From: Rhynchopus euleeides | Taxonomy: Eukaryota; Euglenozoa; Diplonemea; Diplonemida; Diplonemidae | DNA length: 64,000 bases | Assembly: GCA_963210315.1 (NCBI GenBank) | Contig: OY723287.1 | Span: forward strand, 372,001-436,000 | Reading direction: 5' to 3' | In this document: in pieces, positions 45,501 to 56,593 of the stretch | Numbering within the stretch: the first letter of the stretch is position 1 | How the letters are laid out: the number at the start of each line of letters is the position of its first letter | Made by a program: the position numbers and the translations under genes | Notes under the pieces: generated by a model | Told to the model about the DNA's origin: nothing | Databases searched by the model: none | Seen by the model: only the letters and a program-made list of their open reading frames with translations

Positions 45501-48500
45501 GCCGCCGCGACGCAGATGCGTGTTCCGCCTCCGCAGCCTCGGCACGGCGCTGGGAGTCCTGCAGGGCCTTGCTGTGCTCCTCCCCTGCCCTGCGCAGCTC
45601 TGCGGCTGCTGCGGCTGCCTCCTCCTTCAGCAACGCCTCGGTGTCGGACGCGGATGTGCGGAGTGCAGACAGCTCCCCCTCGAGGGTCTCCACCCGCTGC
45701 ACGGTGGCGGAGTTCCGCGCGTCGGCGGAGACAACCGCTGCCTCCGCCTGTGCGAGGCGTGTCTGCAGGGCGTGGCGCTGCGTTGCGAGCTCCCCCTCCA
45801 TGCTGCTGGCCTGCGATTGCCGAACCTTCAGCTGCGCGCTGAGATCCGCCAGCCCCTGCTGGCGCTGCGCCTCGAGCGACGTGAGCTTCTCCTCGAGGGA
45901 GCTCCGCTCCCCAGCGAAGGCTGTGCGCGCCGCGCGCAGCTGCGCCTCCGCCGTGTCAGCACGCTTCCCCTCCTTTTCGATGCGCTTCGTGAGGGTTTCC
46001 GACTCGATCACCGCCGCCTGCTTCGCATGCCTCGTCTCCCACATGCTGTGCTGCAGCTTATTGGCGTCGCTCTGCGCTTCGGACGCCAGCCTCTCCACCT
46101 CGTCCACCGCCACGACGAGGTCCGCCTCCTTCCCCTGCAGCCGCGCCTCGAGGGTATCCCGCTGCTGCCGCAGCCTGTGCGCCTCCCCCTCCAGCTTGCG
46201 GACGCACGCCTCCCGCCCCGCCTGCGTCTCGTGGTGCGCCGCCTGCTCATCTTGATACCTCTTCCAGACAGACGCAACATCCTTCTCCACCGCCTGCAGG
46301 CGCTCCCTCAGCCCGGCGGAGTCCTGCCGAAGCTCCTGCTCTGTCGCCTTGGCACGCGCCTGTAGGTCGGCGTGCTGCGCAGCCTCCTCGCCTTGGGTGG
46401 CGCGGACACCCTCCAGACGCGCCTGCGCCTCACGCAGATCCCCCTGTGTCGAGGCCAGCTGCGCCTGCAGGTCTGCGACGCTCCGCTGCAGGGCATGCTC
46501 CGCTACCTCGGTGGCGGACACCTTGGCGAGTGCATCGGAGAGCCCACATGTCGCGCTGTGCAGCTCCGGCTTGACCCTGCGCAGCGCATCCTCCGCTGTG
46601 GACGCACGGCGCTCCAGCTCCGCCTTTAGAGTGGCGAGCTGGGCGGCTGCCGCCGCCTCCTGCTGCCGCAGCGCCTGCGACGCCTCGCGCGCCTGCTCCG
46701 CCGCCCTGCGGAGCTGCGCCTGCCAGCCCTCCTTCTCCTTGGCATGCGCAGCGGCGAGGCTGGCGGCGTTCTCCCTCTCAGCCTTGGCCTTCCGCACCGC
46801 CTCCCGCAGGCCGCCCTTCGCCTCCTGGAGGTCCGCCTCCTGCTGCTCCGCCTGGCGTGCTGCGGCCTGGAGGCTGCTCTGCAGGGCGCTCCTCTCCTCC
46901 TCATACGCTGCCTGCGCCTTGTCGCGGTCCGACGCAGCAGCGTCCTGCGCAGCCTCCGCTGTGGACGCACGGCACTCCAGCTCCGCCTTGAGAGTGGCGA
47001 GCTGGGCGGCTGCCGCCGCCTCTTGCTGCCGCAGCGCCTGCGACGCCTCGCGCGCCTGCTCCGCCGCTCTGCGGAGCTGCGCCTGCCAGCCCTCCTTCTC
47101 CTTGGCATGCGCAGCGGCGAGGCTGGCGGCGTTCTCCCTCTCAGCCTCGGCCTTCCGCACCGCCTCCCGCAGGCTGCCCTTCGCCTCCTGGAGGTCCGCC
47201 TCCTGCTGCTCCGCCTGGCGTGCTGCGGCCTGGAGGCTGCTCTGCAGGGCGCTCCTCTCCTCCTCATACGCTGCCTGCGCCTTGTCGCGGTCCGACGCAG
47301 CAGCGTCCTGCGCAGCCTCCGCGTCGTGCACCCGGGTGTCCGCAGAGGCGTGGGAGGACTGGAGCTCCTCCCGCACCGTGCCCAGGCTCTGCGACAGCCG
47401 GACCACGCGTGCCGCCAGCTGCTTCTTCTCCGTGGTGACCTCGGAGAACCGCCCCTCCAGCTGCGACAGCTCTGCGGCGTGCTGCGTCTCGGCCTCGGAC
47501 ACGCTGCGCTGCAGGCGTGCCGCCTCCTCCTCGCTCTCCGCCAGCCGCTGCCGCAGCGCGGCAGCCACCTCGGCGTGGCGTGCGGACTCCGCAGCCGACT
47601 CGGTCAGGAGGGCTTTAGACGCGGTGGCGCGTGCCTCCGCCTCACTGAGGGCAGTCGCGTGGGCTGACTGGAGGTCAGCGATGGTGGTGGCGTGGGCTGA
47701 CTGGAGGTCGGTGATGGCGGTGGCGTGGGAGGCTGCCAGCTCCTGCGTGTGGCAGCAGAGGTGCGCCTCCTTCTCGCGTGCGATGTGGAGGGCCTGCTTG
47801 GTGTGCCAGAGTTCTTCCGAGGTGGATTCGAAGCGCTTCTGCTGTGTGCTGCGCGCCTTCTCGATGTGGAGGTAGCGGGCGCGGAGGTCGTCGACGAGGT
47901 GGCTCTCGCCGCGCAGGTCGTCCAGCTCCCGCATCAGGGAGAAGTTGTCGCTGCGCAGGGTGTCCATCCGGTCCTCCAGGTCGTGCACCGTCTGCAGGAA
48001 TCTGTCGCGCTCGCTCTCCATCTCGAGGAAGCGTGCCTGTGCCTCCTCTTGCCGCCGCACCACCTCGTCGTTGCGGACAGACTTCTCCGAGCCCTGTTCG
48101 TAGGCCAGGAGGGCGGCGGCCTTGTTGTCAAGCTCGAGCTGCAGGTGTGCAATCTTTTTCTCGAGAGCTAGAACGCTGTAGTGGGGGGGGTGGTGGTGGT
48201 GGTGGTGGTGCGGTGTGGAAAAGAAAGGCGAACAATTCCCGCCCCGGGCGGTTCAAAAGCCTGGGCGTGGTTTGGAGCTGTGCTAACAACGCAGGAAACT
48301 TTGCGGTGCAGATCATGCAGGACACACCCGCAGCGGGCGTGTGGGCGTGTTCTTGCGATCGACGAATGCCCGTTGGTTCTTCCCCCCCCTTGCTGATATG
48401 CAGACGCAAAGCTTTAGGTTGGCATACTGTTTGTGGTCCAGCAGCTGCGCGTACTTCCCGTGGTGGGGGCGCGGGCACTCCGTGTCCACGCCACCGTGCA

Positions 48501-48588
48501 TCATGTCTGGGAGCCTTTCGTACAGCGCCGCGACATAGCTGGCAGAGACGCTGTCAGCGCCGGCGGGCCTGTCGATGGCGGTTGTCAT
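36562..48588 (-). CDS. Giant coiled-coil protein (two exons)
   Basis: I predict exon 1 at 48588-48428 (ATG at 48586-48588), a 252-nt intron at 48427-48176 (GTATGC...TACAG), and exon 2 at 48175-36562, giving about 3,924 residues. The splice restores the frame and joins LLDHK to VLALEKKIAHL. Almost the whole protein has heptad-rich helix sequence, consistent with a very long rod. A 121-residue segment is duplicated near residues 270-510. Residues about 1550-3385 are roughly 17 units of a 103-residue repeat (LAETTSTLQKQVKEVQTQL, then LKVQQLTKEGATLKADLEK). The C terminus is non-helical and basic (KRARGE). I recognise no family. A cytoskeletal, flagellar or basal-body role is a guess based on similar giant proteins in protists. 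Confidence 0.8.
38180..43690 (-). repeat. 309-bp coding tandem repeat array, about 17 units
   Basis: Successive units lie 309 bp apart; two intervals are 288 bp. The 21-bp difference removes exactly seven residues (AVSEVADAKKAHTTEK becomes AVSAHTTEK), which is one heptad. A minority of units have the AVDSSKVGKRELEKK variant instead of the LDTK type. The near identity of the DNA implies recent expansion or gene conversion. Confidence 0.9.
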
Positions 48589-49430
48589 CTGCGCACCCCC
48601 TCACCCGATGCACAGCGAGTGTGACCAGCCCTTGTGCGCCTGACGTGCAGGTGTTGCCGTGGGATCGGCCGGCCCCTGAGTTGTGCGATGTGTGTTGTAT
48701 CGTGATGTGCTGTGTTGTGCAGTGTGGAAGGCACTGCCAAGGCCTGCTGTTCTGGAGCCCGATGCCAGGCCCGTGGCACAGCTGGATGCGCAGCTTATTG
48801 GAGCACACATAACGAACTGTGGGTGTCGGACGCATGGAGCACATAGCAGGTCTTTGCTATCAGCAAGCTTTCGGCAAAGCTTGGCAATGCTGGCGGACGG
48901 GTGCAAACGGGTGGTTCGGGGAGGGGGGTGGGAGTGGGCAACAGATTCACCCTGCTGAACTGCGAGGCATTGGCGCACCACAGACACCGCACCACCACAG
49001 TGGGTGCGGGCCGGAGAGAACGCGTTTCTGGTTATGCACTTGACTTGGTCCATGGCCCGCGCTGCACCACGGCAGCACCCGGCCGCCAGCTTATCGCATC
49101 CGGTGCATGCTCTGTGTAAGTGTGTAGGCTAGAAGCATGAGACGCGTGCTACCCAACCCAGCCAGTCTCCCCACGACAGTTGAGGCGGAAGCAGAAGGGT
49201 CGACAGGCGGCAGCCATAATTATGCATAAAGGGGGGCCGGTTACCTTTGAGAGACATAGGAAGGAGCACGCAGCGAACGGGGGGCAAGCAGGGGTTGGGG
49301 CAGCTGGCCGGGAACGGTTGTCCAGCTGCTCCCGCGATTTGCGTGTTCGGCCAAAGGAAAAATCACACACACACACACACCCCAACAGCGGGCACCACGA
49401 CACGCCAGGCGGAAGCGCAGCACCGCAGAA
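48589..49430. other. Spacer between two minus-strand host genes
   Basis: About 840 bp separate the predicted start of the coiled-coil gene from the stop of the upstream IQ-motif gene. On the coding strand the ATG at 48588 directly follows GCGCAG, so it could sit just after an acceptor AG. A short CA tract lies at 49367. No other gene was seen. Confidence 0.4.
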
Positions 49431-52400
49431 TCAGCCGAACCTCAGTGCGCTCTCAGTGGGGCTCAAGTCTCGGGCGGTGGGGAACAGCAGAGGGTGCACG
49501 CCCTCGAGGCACATCACGCTCTGCAGCGCAGACACGTTGTGCAGCGCTGCACGAGCGCGGAGCATGTGGGACACCTTTGTCTGCACCCGTTCCGTGAGAC
49601 CCGTGTCCATCTGCGCCCGTTCTGCGGCTCGTGCCATGTATACCTGGTAGCCGTACAGAATGCACAGCCGCACCTCGTCTGGGTGGAGCAGTGCTCGTCT
49701 CACGGGTTGCTTCGGCCACTCGAAGTCTGTGTCGTCCTGATCGTACCCCTTGATCTGTGCGCTCTTCAGGTCGAGGTGCTCTTGATATGCACGCTCCGCA
49801 GCGCGCATCTCCGCAAGCCATTGAGAATACTTCCGCTGTGGTGTGGTGTGGAGTGAGGAATCTGGTGATGGGATGCAAGGATATCTCGCACATGCTCCCA
49901 GCAACCCAGAGCCAATAGAAAAATACCTCCCCCACCCCCCCGACACAGGAGGAGGGGAGGGGAGGTTCGGTGTTCATCACACGACCCAGACCCGGACCCC
50001 CCCCCGCCGCACCATACCCAGGAGATGACACCCATGCGCCGCCTGGCATGCGTGATCAGCTGCGACTTGATATCCTCCGTCACAACAAAGTGGATCGACT
50101 GCGCGCGAATCGTCTGCATCACATGCTTCGCACACCGCACATTGCAAGTCGTCTCGCTACCCAAAGCCGCACCACCTCCACCCTGCTTTGCCGCAGAACC
50201 ACCACCTCCTCCACCACCACCCCCTCCTCCTCCACCACCACCACCACCACCACCACCACCACCCCCTCCTCCTCCTCCTCCCACCTTCTCATGCACGGAA
50301 GCACCGTTCTGGCTAATCAACAACCCAGCCTCCTGGGTATACTTTGCGATGGAGGCAACATCCCACTCTGCGATCTGCGCGTTGATTGCGTCCCACTGTT
50401 GGACCAACACGAGGTCGCTGCACTGCAGCGCAAGCCGCATCCGCCTCCACCACCTCTGGATGTGGGCAGCGGCATACCGCAGCCGCTTCACCACCCCGCT
50501 GATGCGCGACCTCATCGCCTCGATCACCAGGAAGGAGCGGATGACCCCCACAGCCCTCTGCTTCCTCTGGATCCTCGCATGCAGCCCGAAGACCCACTGG
50601 TGCCGCTGCAGCTTCGCACCCACCCTCTTCATCAACTCCGCGGCATGCGCACCCCACCGGCTGTCACTGGGCTGAATCGACACACGATGGCTCCCACGCC
50701 TTGCCGAGAGGGTTGGCATGCCTCCTCCACGGGAGAGACCACCACCACCACCGCCTCCTCCTCCACCTCCCCCCGTCTTCTGGAGGCGGTATTTCCGAAG
50801 TGCAGCGAGCCAGATGAAGTTCATCTTCGTGCAGAACACCATCACCGCCGCGATGCTCACATCGCGCAACTGCCGGTACCGATCATTCTGCCTCGATGCG
50901 GTGCGGAGGCAGTGAGCCTCTTCCTCGCTCCGCAGCGCCCTGGAGAATGCGAGGGCCCGCCGCGCGTCCGCCTTCTCCGCAGCGGCCCTCACACGCCGCG
51001 CCCTCCCCTCCGGGCCCAGGGGCAGGGGTTCCGCCACCCCCATCGCAGAGACGGGCCTCCGCTGGCCAGCCTGGGCCGCCGCACCCCGCAGAGCCACAGC
51101 CGTGCCGCAGCAGCTCGCGGGCCTCTTCAGCGAGGTGAGGGAGCGCTCCGCAGCCCGCTCCTGCAGGGCAGCCTCCTCCTCCACCCGACGGGCATGCCTC
51201 TCGCGGAGCAGGCGGCCCACCTTGCGGGAGAAGGCGGCACGCGCGTATGGGTTGGCCTTCAGCGCCTCCACCACGCAGGCGGAGTAGCCCCGGCGGCTCG
51301 TCTGCTTCTCGACGCTGCGGCGGAGGCGGGACCTGTCGGAGGCTTGCTCGACCTGATCCGCGTCGAGAAACCAATAGTCCGCCTCGCAGAGCGTCTGGGA
51401 TTCTGGGCAGGCCAGAGCATCAGGGGGCGGGGGCGGAGGAGGGGGGGGTGTCGGAGGTGGAAGCGCTGCCAGCGCCGCCGCACCCTTCAGCTGCGGGGCC
51501 TTCGATCGGTAGAGCCCTGCAGAGCAGCCCCGCGAGATGGGGCGTTTCCGCGGGAGAGGGCTGCCTTCGCGGAGATGCCGCACCGCTACCGCAGCGGATG
51601 CAGGGCGTGGCGGTTGCAGCCTGCGCCGCCTGCTGCCGTCCCCTGCGGCCTGCCTGCGGCAGGCGGGTTGCAGGCGGGAGGGCGTGGGGGTGTCGGCGAT
51701 TGCGGCGACCTTCGCCAGAAGTGGGACCGGGGGTGGGAGCACCTTGGCCCGGCTGCGGGTGGCACCCCCGATGCTGTCGAAAAAGCTGGACGGGGCGGCG
51801 CTGGGGGGCCCGCGGGGGTGGCGGTGGTGGCGTTGGCTGCCCGATGCGCCCCCCAGGGGTGCGGACCCTTGGGGGGAGCCCAGCAGCGGGGAGCCCAGGA
51901 CAGGCGAGCCCGGCGGGTTGCTGCTGCCGCCCCAACCCTGCTGGAGGTGGAGGAGGAGTGGGCTGCCGCAAGTCGTGCTAACGGCGGGGTCCTCGCGGAG
52001 GGGTGTTTCGATTAGATCAGGGTCAGGCGGCACCCGGAACCTCGCAGCGGGGCAGAGCGGTGTGGCTGCCGCAGCCGCGTGGTGGGTCGGGGTGGAGGAG
52101 GCGCTGCCGGGGCTGTGCTCGGTGCCGCCGCCCCCGCCATCCAGGCACCGCATCAGCTCCCTGACACGCCTGTTCCGCTGCTCCGTCAGCGAGGAGACCA
52201 GGGGGGCAGGGCGTGACGCGGCTGCCTCCTCCAACGCAACGCTCTGCCCAGGTGTAGTGGCTGCAGCAGTCCAATGCAGTGGCGGCTGGGTCACCGTCGC
52301 CCCAGCGTGTCCTCTGGCAGCAGGCGACGCGCCGCAAAATGGGGTACGCTGCAGAGAGGCTGCGGCGAAGCCGCCGGCGGGAAAGGCATATGCCGAGGAG

Positions 52401-52441
52401 GTTGTGCTGCCCTCGGGGCAGCGTATGCCGGTGTCCCACAT
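49431..52441 (-). CDS. IQ-motif protein rich in Gly/Pro (two exons)
   Basis: Exon 1 is 52441-50018, the intron is 50017-49836 (GTATGG...CCACAG), and exon 2 is 49835-49431. Phase 0 on both sides gives about 942 residues. The first half is low complexity, rich in Pro, Ala and Ser. Two glycine runs follow, the second about 27 residues long, encoded by CCA/CCT repeats at 50180-50282 on the plus strand. Between them is a helical basic region with an IQ-like motif (HIQRWWRRMRLAL) and a related segment (AALRKYRLQK), which in other proteins bind calmodulin-type light chains. Exon 2 is a helical tail (RKYSQWLAEMRAAERAYQEH). I recognise no orthologue. Many protist proteins of this type are cytoskeletal or flagellar, but nothing here proves it. 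Confidence 0.7.
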
Positions 52442-52852
52442 TGGGGGGGCGGGGGTTATCTCATGGCGCCGTGTCGTGTGGGGCAGCCAGACACAGCCCC
52501 ACTGTGCTGTGTCGCGAGGGAGGGGTGGGGGCCGTGCCCGGCCTGGTTTGTGGGCAGTGTGGTGTGGTGTGGCGTGGCCCCTGTGAAGGGCGTTGCTGTG
52601 ATTAAGTGGTTTTGTGCTGCTCTCTCAAAACACACTGCGCGCGGGTACGCTCCCACTGACTCTTTCGCTGTGACAAGCAAGCTTGTTTGGGCAAAGAAAA
52701 AGGCAGTGTTGGGCGGGGAGGAGGATGGGAGTGGGGGGGGGGGGGGGGGAAGGAGCTGCAGCATGCCACATCCGATGCTCTCACTTTGTGCCGCCTGCAC
52801 TGTGAGTGGATCTCTTCGTTGCCTCCACACGGGGTGGGGTGGGGGGGGGCAC
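52442..52852. other. Upstream region of the IQ-motif gene; no gene seen
   Basis: G runs near 52734 and 52840 are the main feature. No RNA or coding gene was identified. Confidence 0.35.
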
Positions 52853-53486
52853 TGCTGAGAATAAGGTTTGGGGGTCTGGGACTTGGGACTTGGGACTTGG
52901 TTATTCTCAGTCGGACTTGGGACATGGTACGGGAGGGGGTGGTGTGAGGCGACCGGAAACCCGGTTCATTTGCATGTTTGGAGCCCGTGCAGATCGTGAT
53001 GGGGTCATTTCGGCCATGCGGCGCCTGCCATCACCCCTGAAATGATGTTGCCAGGCTGGAGGTGACTCCAGTGGTCACACTGACCGGGTCAGACCCTCGG
53101 GACCTCATGACTAAGTCACCCACCAGACCAGGACCTCGATCCTGATCAGGACAGAACCCAACTTGCACAAGCTGAGCTCCACCCAGGCCTGGTCCAGGAC
53201 TTTGGTCATGCCAGTGGTCTGAGTGGGTCCCACTGCGGGTCGCCCCCTTGGTCCCTGGGGTCTTGGTCGGACCCCCAGGGGCCCCAAAATTGGATTTCGG
53301 AGTTGGGATTTCCGGATATTCTCCGAACTGTGGTGGGGTCATTTTAATCTGGGAGCTGAGTTTCGTTGGTTGCAAAAAGTTTTTCTGGCCCCACCTCAAG
53401 TGAAAAGGGGCTATTGTAAGGGTGAAGACCAGCCACGGATTTGGGGCTCGGGACTCGGGACTTGGGACTTGGCCTTATTCTCAGCA
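52853..53486. mobile_element. Candidate element with TGCTGAGAATAAGG inverted ends
   Basis: TGCTGAGAATAAGG at 52853-52866 is exactly mirrored by CCTTATTCTCAGCA at 53473-53486. Just inside both ends lie repeated GGGACTTGGGACTTGG words. The interior has two GGGGTCATTT motifs of the dispersed repeat family. No target duplication is visible and there is no gene, so the call rests on the 14-bp inverted ends and the subterminal repeats. Confidence 0.55.
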
Positions 53487-55102
53487 TTGGGGGGGGGGGG
53501 GGGGGGTGGGAGAGGTGTGATTATGTTTTAATCAAAAAATATCGGATCGACAACTTTAAAAACAAAACGGCTGGCGTGCCGCAGGGCACAGACACACGCC
53601 GCGGCTTTCCCTTAGCACCATCCCCCTCCCTCCCCTCGCCCCCACCCCTTTCTGGTGTGAACATCCAGGAAATCACGCGCTGCTGCGGGTGGATTTTATT
53701 GCCATTTTCAAGCATAAACGAGAAAACGGCACCCTCCTTTCTTTTTTGAACCCTCTGTGAGCCCAGCCTCAACTGTGGGTTGAAAAAATATGTGATTTCT
53801 GCAGAAGACGGGTGCAGGGCTGCAACGGACCTCTCTCTTTCTCTCTTTCTCTCTCTGGCGGCTTTCTGTTTGCTTTTGTGTGAGATACACCAGATTGATC
53901 CCCTTTTCTCGCGCAACAAAAAAAACCTATGCGTTTTGCGCACGTCGGCACAGGGAAAAATCCCCCCATACCGAAAACACAAACACACACACGTTGCATC
54001 CTGACGAAGGGTAGGGTGGGGGGGTAGGGTGGTTAGCGGATTGCGAGCTGATGGGGTCACTTTCTCCTCGAGACTTGATTCCCACCTCGAAACAGCCTCG
54101 AAAAGTGCCCCGCTTTGCTGCGAACTGCCGTTATTCCACGGGGTGTCTGTCTGCGACGCTTCCGTGCCCCGGAACAACCTCTCAGGCGAAGGTAGGGTCA
54201 GGGACGGAGCACGCATAAACGTGACCCGCAGAAAACAGGTGTATACACAACACACAGCGCGCATCTCCGCAAACTACACCGATAACTTGAGTGCACATCG
54301 CAGACAATACGGGAGCCCTGGCAGTGCAGCCCAATGACTCACCATATCCTGCGACACACACGTTAATCTTCTTGTTGAGCGTAGGTCGCACCGAGCGAGC
54401 TCTGGTGACCCCCTCCACTGTTGCACCGCGATCCCACCAACACACCCATCCACATGCAGAGGGGTGCAAAGGGGAGTGGGCACAGATCCGCGCAGTCCCA
54501 CTTAAACCACGATCGCCACACATGCACACACAGAATGAAGCTCGATAAATGGGCAGACTCGCCCTACTTTGTTATGGCAGGCCAATAATCACATGATACT
54601 TTTCAATTTGACCCGCTGCAAAATTAAAAATTACCCATTTTTTAATTTGGCGAAAACTATGCGGTGAGATTTAGATCATGACGCCGGCAAGATCGGATTA
54701 TCTTCATTCCACTGCATGCCCCCTCCTCCACCGCCCCCCCTCACAGAACAGAAACAAAAAAACTGCCGAATCGGGAAAGGCAGGCCAGCCGTGGGTGGGG
54801 TAAAATCCACGACACAGTCAACCACGGGGAGCGCATATCATCAGGTGTTGGAGGAACACGAGGATCATATCACCAACATGCAGCCTGTGCCTGCGGCAGA
54901 CACATGACTTACTTCCAGTCGGCAGCATTCGTGTCGGACGTACCGGTTGAGATCTGATGTGGGCACAGCCTGTGTCACTCTCCTCCGCCTGGCGTGCACT
55001 GCCGAGACCCCAGCCTCAGCAGCACCGACACCGGCAGGCACACACACACACACATGGCATGTTGCACGCCTCACCAACAGGAAGGGTGGGATATTTTTTT
55101 TG
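53487..55102. other. Intergenic; no gene seen
   Basis: A 17-base or longer G run follows 53489. A pyrimidine tract (CTCTCTTTCTCTCT type) lies near 53836 and CA tracts near 53985 and 55040. The latter precedes the T run adjoining the retroelement. Confidence 0.4.
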
Positions 55103-55234
55103 TTAAGCACACTCGTGTGAGCGGAAAGCGCCCCACCACAGCTGCAACCAAACGTGCTCTATACACTAACCCCACCCTTCATCAGGCTCAGGGTGTGATC
55201 AGTTCAGGGTTTTGTGTGTAGAAGCGTCAACGCA
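55103..55234 (+). repeat. A1 terminal repeat of the YR retroelement
   Basis: This 132-bp repeat begins TTAAGCACACTCGTGTGAGC and ends GTGTAGAAGCGTCAACGCA. It equals A2 at 59561-59692. The last 19 bases are also the start of the B repeats. Confidence 0.92.
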
Positions 55235-55297
55235 TCAAACTATCAAGCAGGCGAGAGAATCAAGAGGGGAGCAAGAGTGACAGAAGCGGACAGAGTC

Positions 55298-55522
55298 CGC
55301 CGAGCTGCGTGTATAGGAGAGGAACAGAACGGGCTGAGGGAGTACGCCGAGCTGCGTGTATAGGAGAGGAACAGAACGGGCTGAGGGAGTACGCCGAGCT
55401 GCGTGTATAGGAGAGAAACAGAAACTACGCCGAGCTGCGTGAATAGGAGAGGAACAGAAACTACGCCGAGCTGCGTGAATAGGAGAGGAACAGTAACTAC
55501 GCCGAGCTGCGTAACAGAGAAG
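55298..55522 (+). repeat. Tandem repeats in retroelement leader
   Basis: Six copies of a unit starting CGCCGAGCTGCGT begin at 55298, 55345, 55392, 55428, 55464 and 55500, so the spacing is 47 then 36 bp. The last one ends just before the gag ATG at 55523. They lie in the presumed 5' untranslated leader. Confidence 0.85.
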
Positions 55523-56593
55523 ATGGCCACTCTGGATTGGGACACCCTGAAGGTTCCCGACCCCGCCCACCCCGACAACGAGCCAGCAGAGCGTCGCCCC
55601 GAGTGCATATTCGAAACGTGCAATACTACACACACAGCCAGGACCGCATTCAGCTGCCACGACTGCGGTGGGACCACGGTCAGGACGTGCTTGAGAGAGC
55701 ACATCCCGGCGCACGTCGTCCCCGAATGGCTCGAGGGCGCAGGGGACAGGGGCTGGGTGTGCCCCGAGTGCGCATGGGTCCGGCAGGCAGTCGACGAGGA
55801 GACCGCGGCGGACCTGGCAGCAGCGACGGGCGAGCTAGGCGAGGACGGGGAGTACAGCGAGGCGGACAGCCAGAGTGGCACGGGCCTCCAGCACAGGGAC
55901 GCACACCACCCCGCCGACTCGAACACCGATCTCCGCGTGGCGAACTCGCTGGAGTACCTGCTGAAATTGACAGGCCGGCTGGAGAAGGAACAGAAGGAGC
56001 TGAAGAAGACCGTGGAGACGCAGGCGAAGCAGATCGCCACCCTGCAGAAGGCGCTGCAGCGGACGGAGGCCGAGCTGCCCGCCGATCTCTCCGCCCACAT
56101 CGTGTCGACCTGGGGATCGTCGATCGCCACTGTCCCCGGACGCAGGTTGGTGAAAGCTGAGGTATCCCGGTTTTTCCGACAGGCGGAGCTCAGCGATGCC
56201 CCGAGCTCACCAGACTGGCAACACCAGCTCATCCAGGCCTTCGACGCTCTGTTTCAGACAATGGGACTGATCCGCGACGACGATGATCCGGATCGCTTTA
56301 CCGAGGCCCTCCACAAGACAATCGTCGTTATGAACTCGCACTTTCTCCTGAAGGGGCGCGCGGGCGCCCGCCTCTACCTGGCAAAGGCGAAGATTATGGA
56401 CCCAGCGAAGTACGATGCGGTGACACACGGGCGCCTACTCCGGGAGGGGCGGGCCACGCAGGACGACACACAGGAGAGGCGGGCCGCGTTTCAGGAGCGG
56501 TTCCTGCAGGAGCGTAACACGCAGGACCGCCCCGCGCCCTACTCGGGAAAGGGCCATCACAAAGGACGGGGGGGGAAAGGCAAGCGACAGTGA
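55523..56593 (+). CDS. Gag-like protein of YR retroelement with zinc-binding N terminus
   Basis: The product has 356 residues from the ATG at 55523. Residues 25-90 are Cys/His-rich (C-x4-C, C-x2-C, C-x3-H, then CPEC), resembling a RING or PHD-type zinc fold. An acidic linker leads to a short coiled coil (LEKEQKELKKTVETQAKQI), then a globular region with EVSRFFRQAEL, and a basic Gly/Lys/Arg tail suited to RNA binding. Its position as the first ORF after the leader suggests a gag role in particle assembly. The frame ends in TGA at 56591-56593, and the recombinase continues in the same frame, so readthrough is possible. Confidence 0.75.
   Translation: MATLDWDTLKVPDPAHPDNEPAERRPECIFETCNTTHTARTAFSCHDCGGTTVRTCLREHIPAHVVPEWLEGAGDRGWVCPECAWVRQAVDEETAADLAAATGELGEDGEYSEADSQSGTGLQHRDAHHPADSNTDLRVANSLEYLLKLTGRLEKEQKELKKTVETQAKQIATLQKALQRTEAELPADLSAHIVSTWGSSIATVPGRRLVKAEVSRFFRQAELSDAPSSPDWQHQLIQAFDALFQTMGLIRDDDDPDRFTEALHKTIVVMNSHFLLKGRAGARLYLAKAKIMDPAKYDAVTHGRLLREGRATQDDTQERRAAFQERFLQERNTQDRPAPYSGKGHHKGRGGKGKRQ

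Noticed and set aside
49970..52015. Plus-strand open frame of about 680 codons
   Set aside because: Antisense to the IQ-motif gene, low complexity and His/Pro/Arg-rich. The minus strand has helical segments, an IQ motif and a phase-matched intron.
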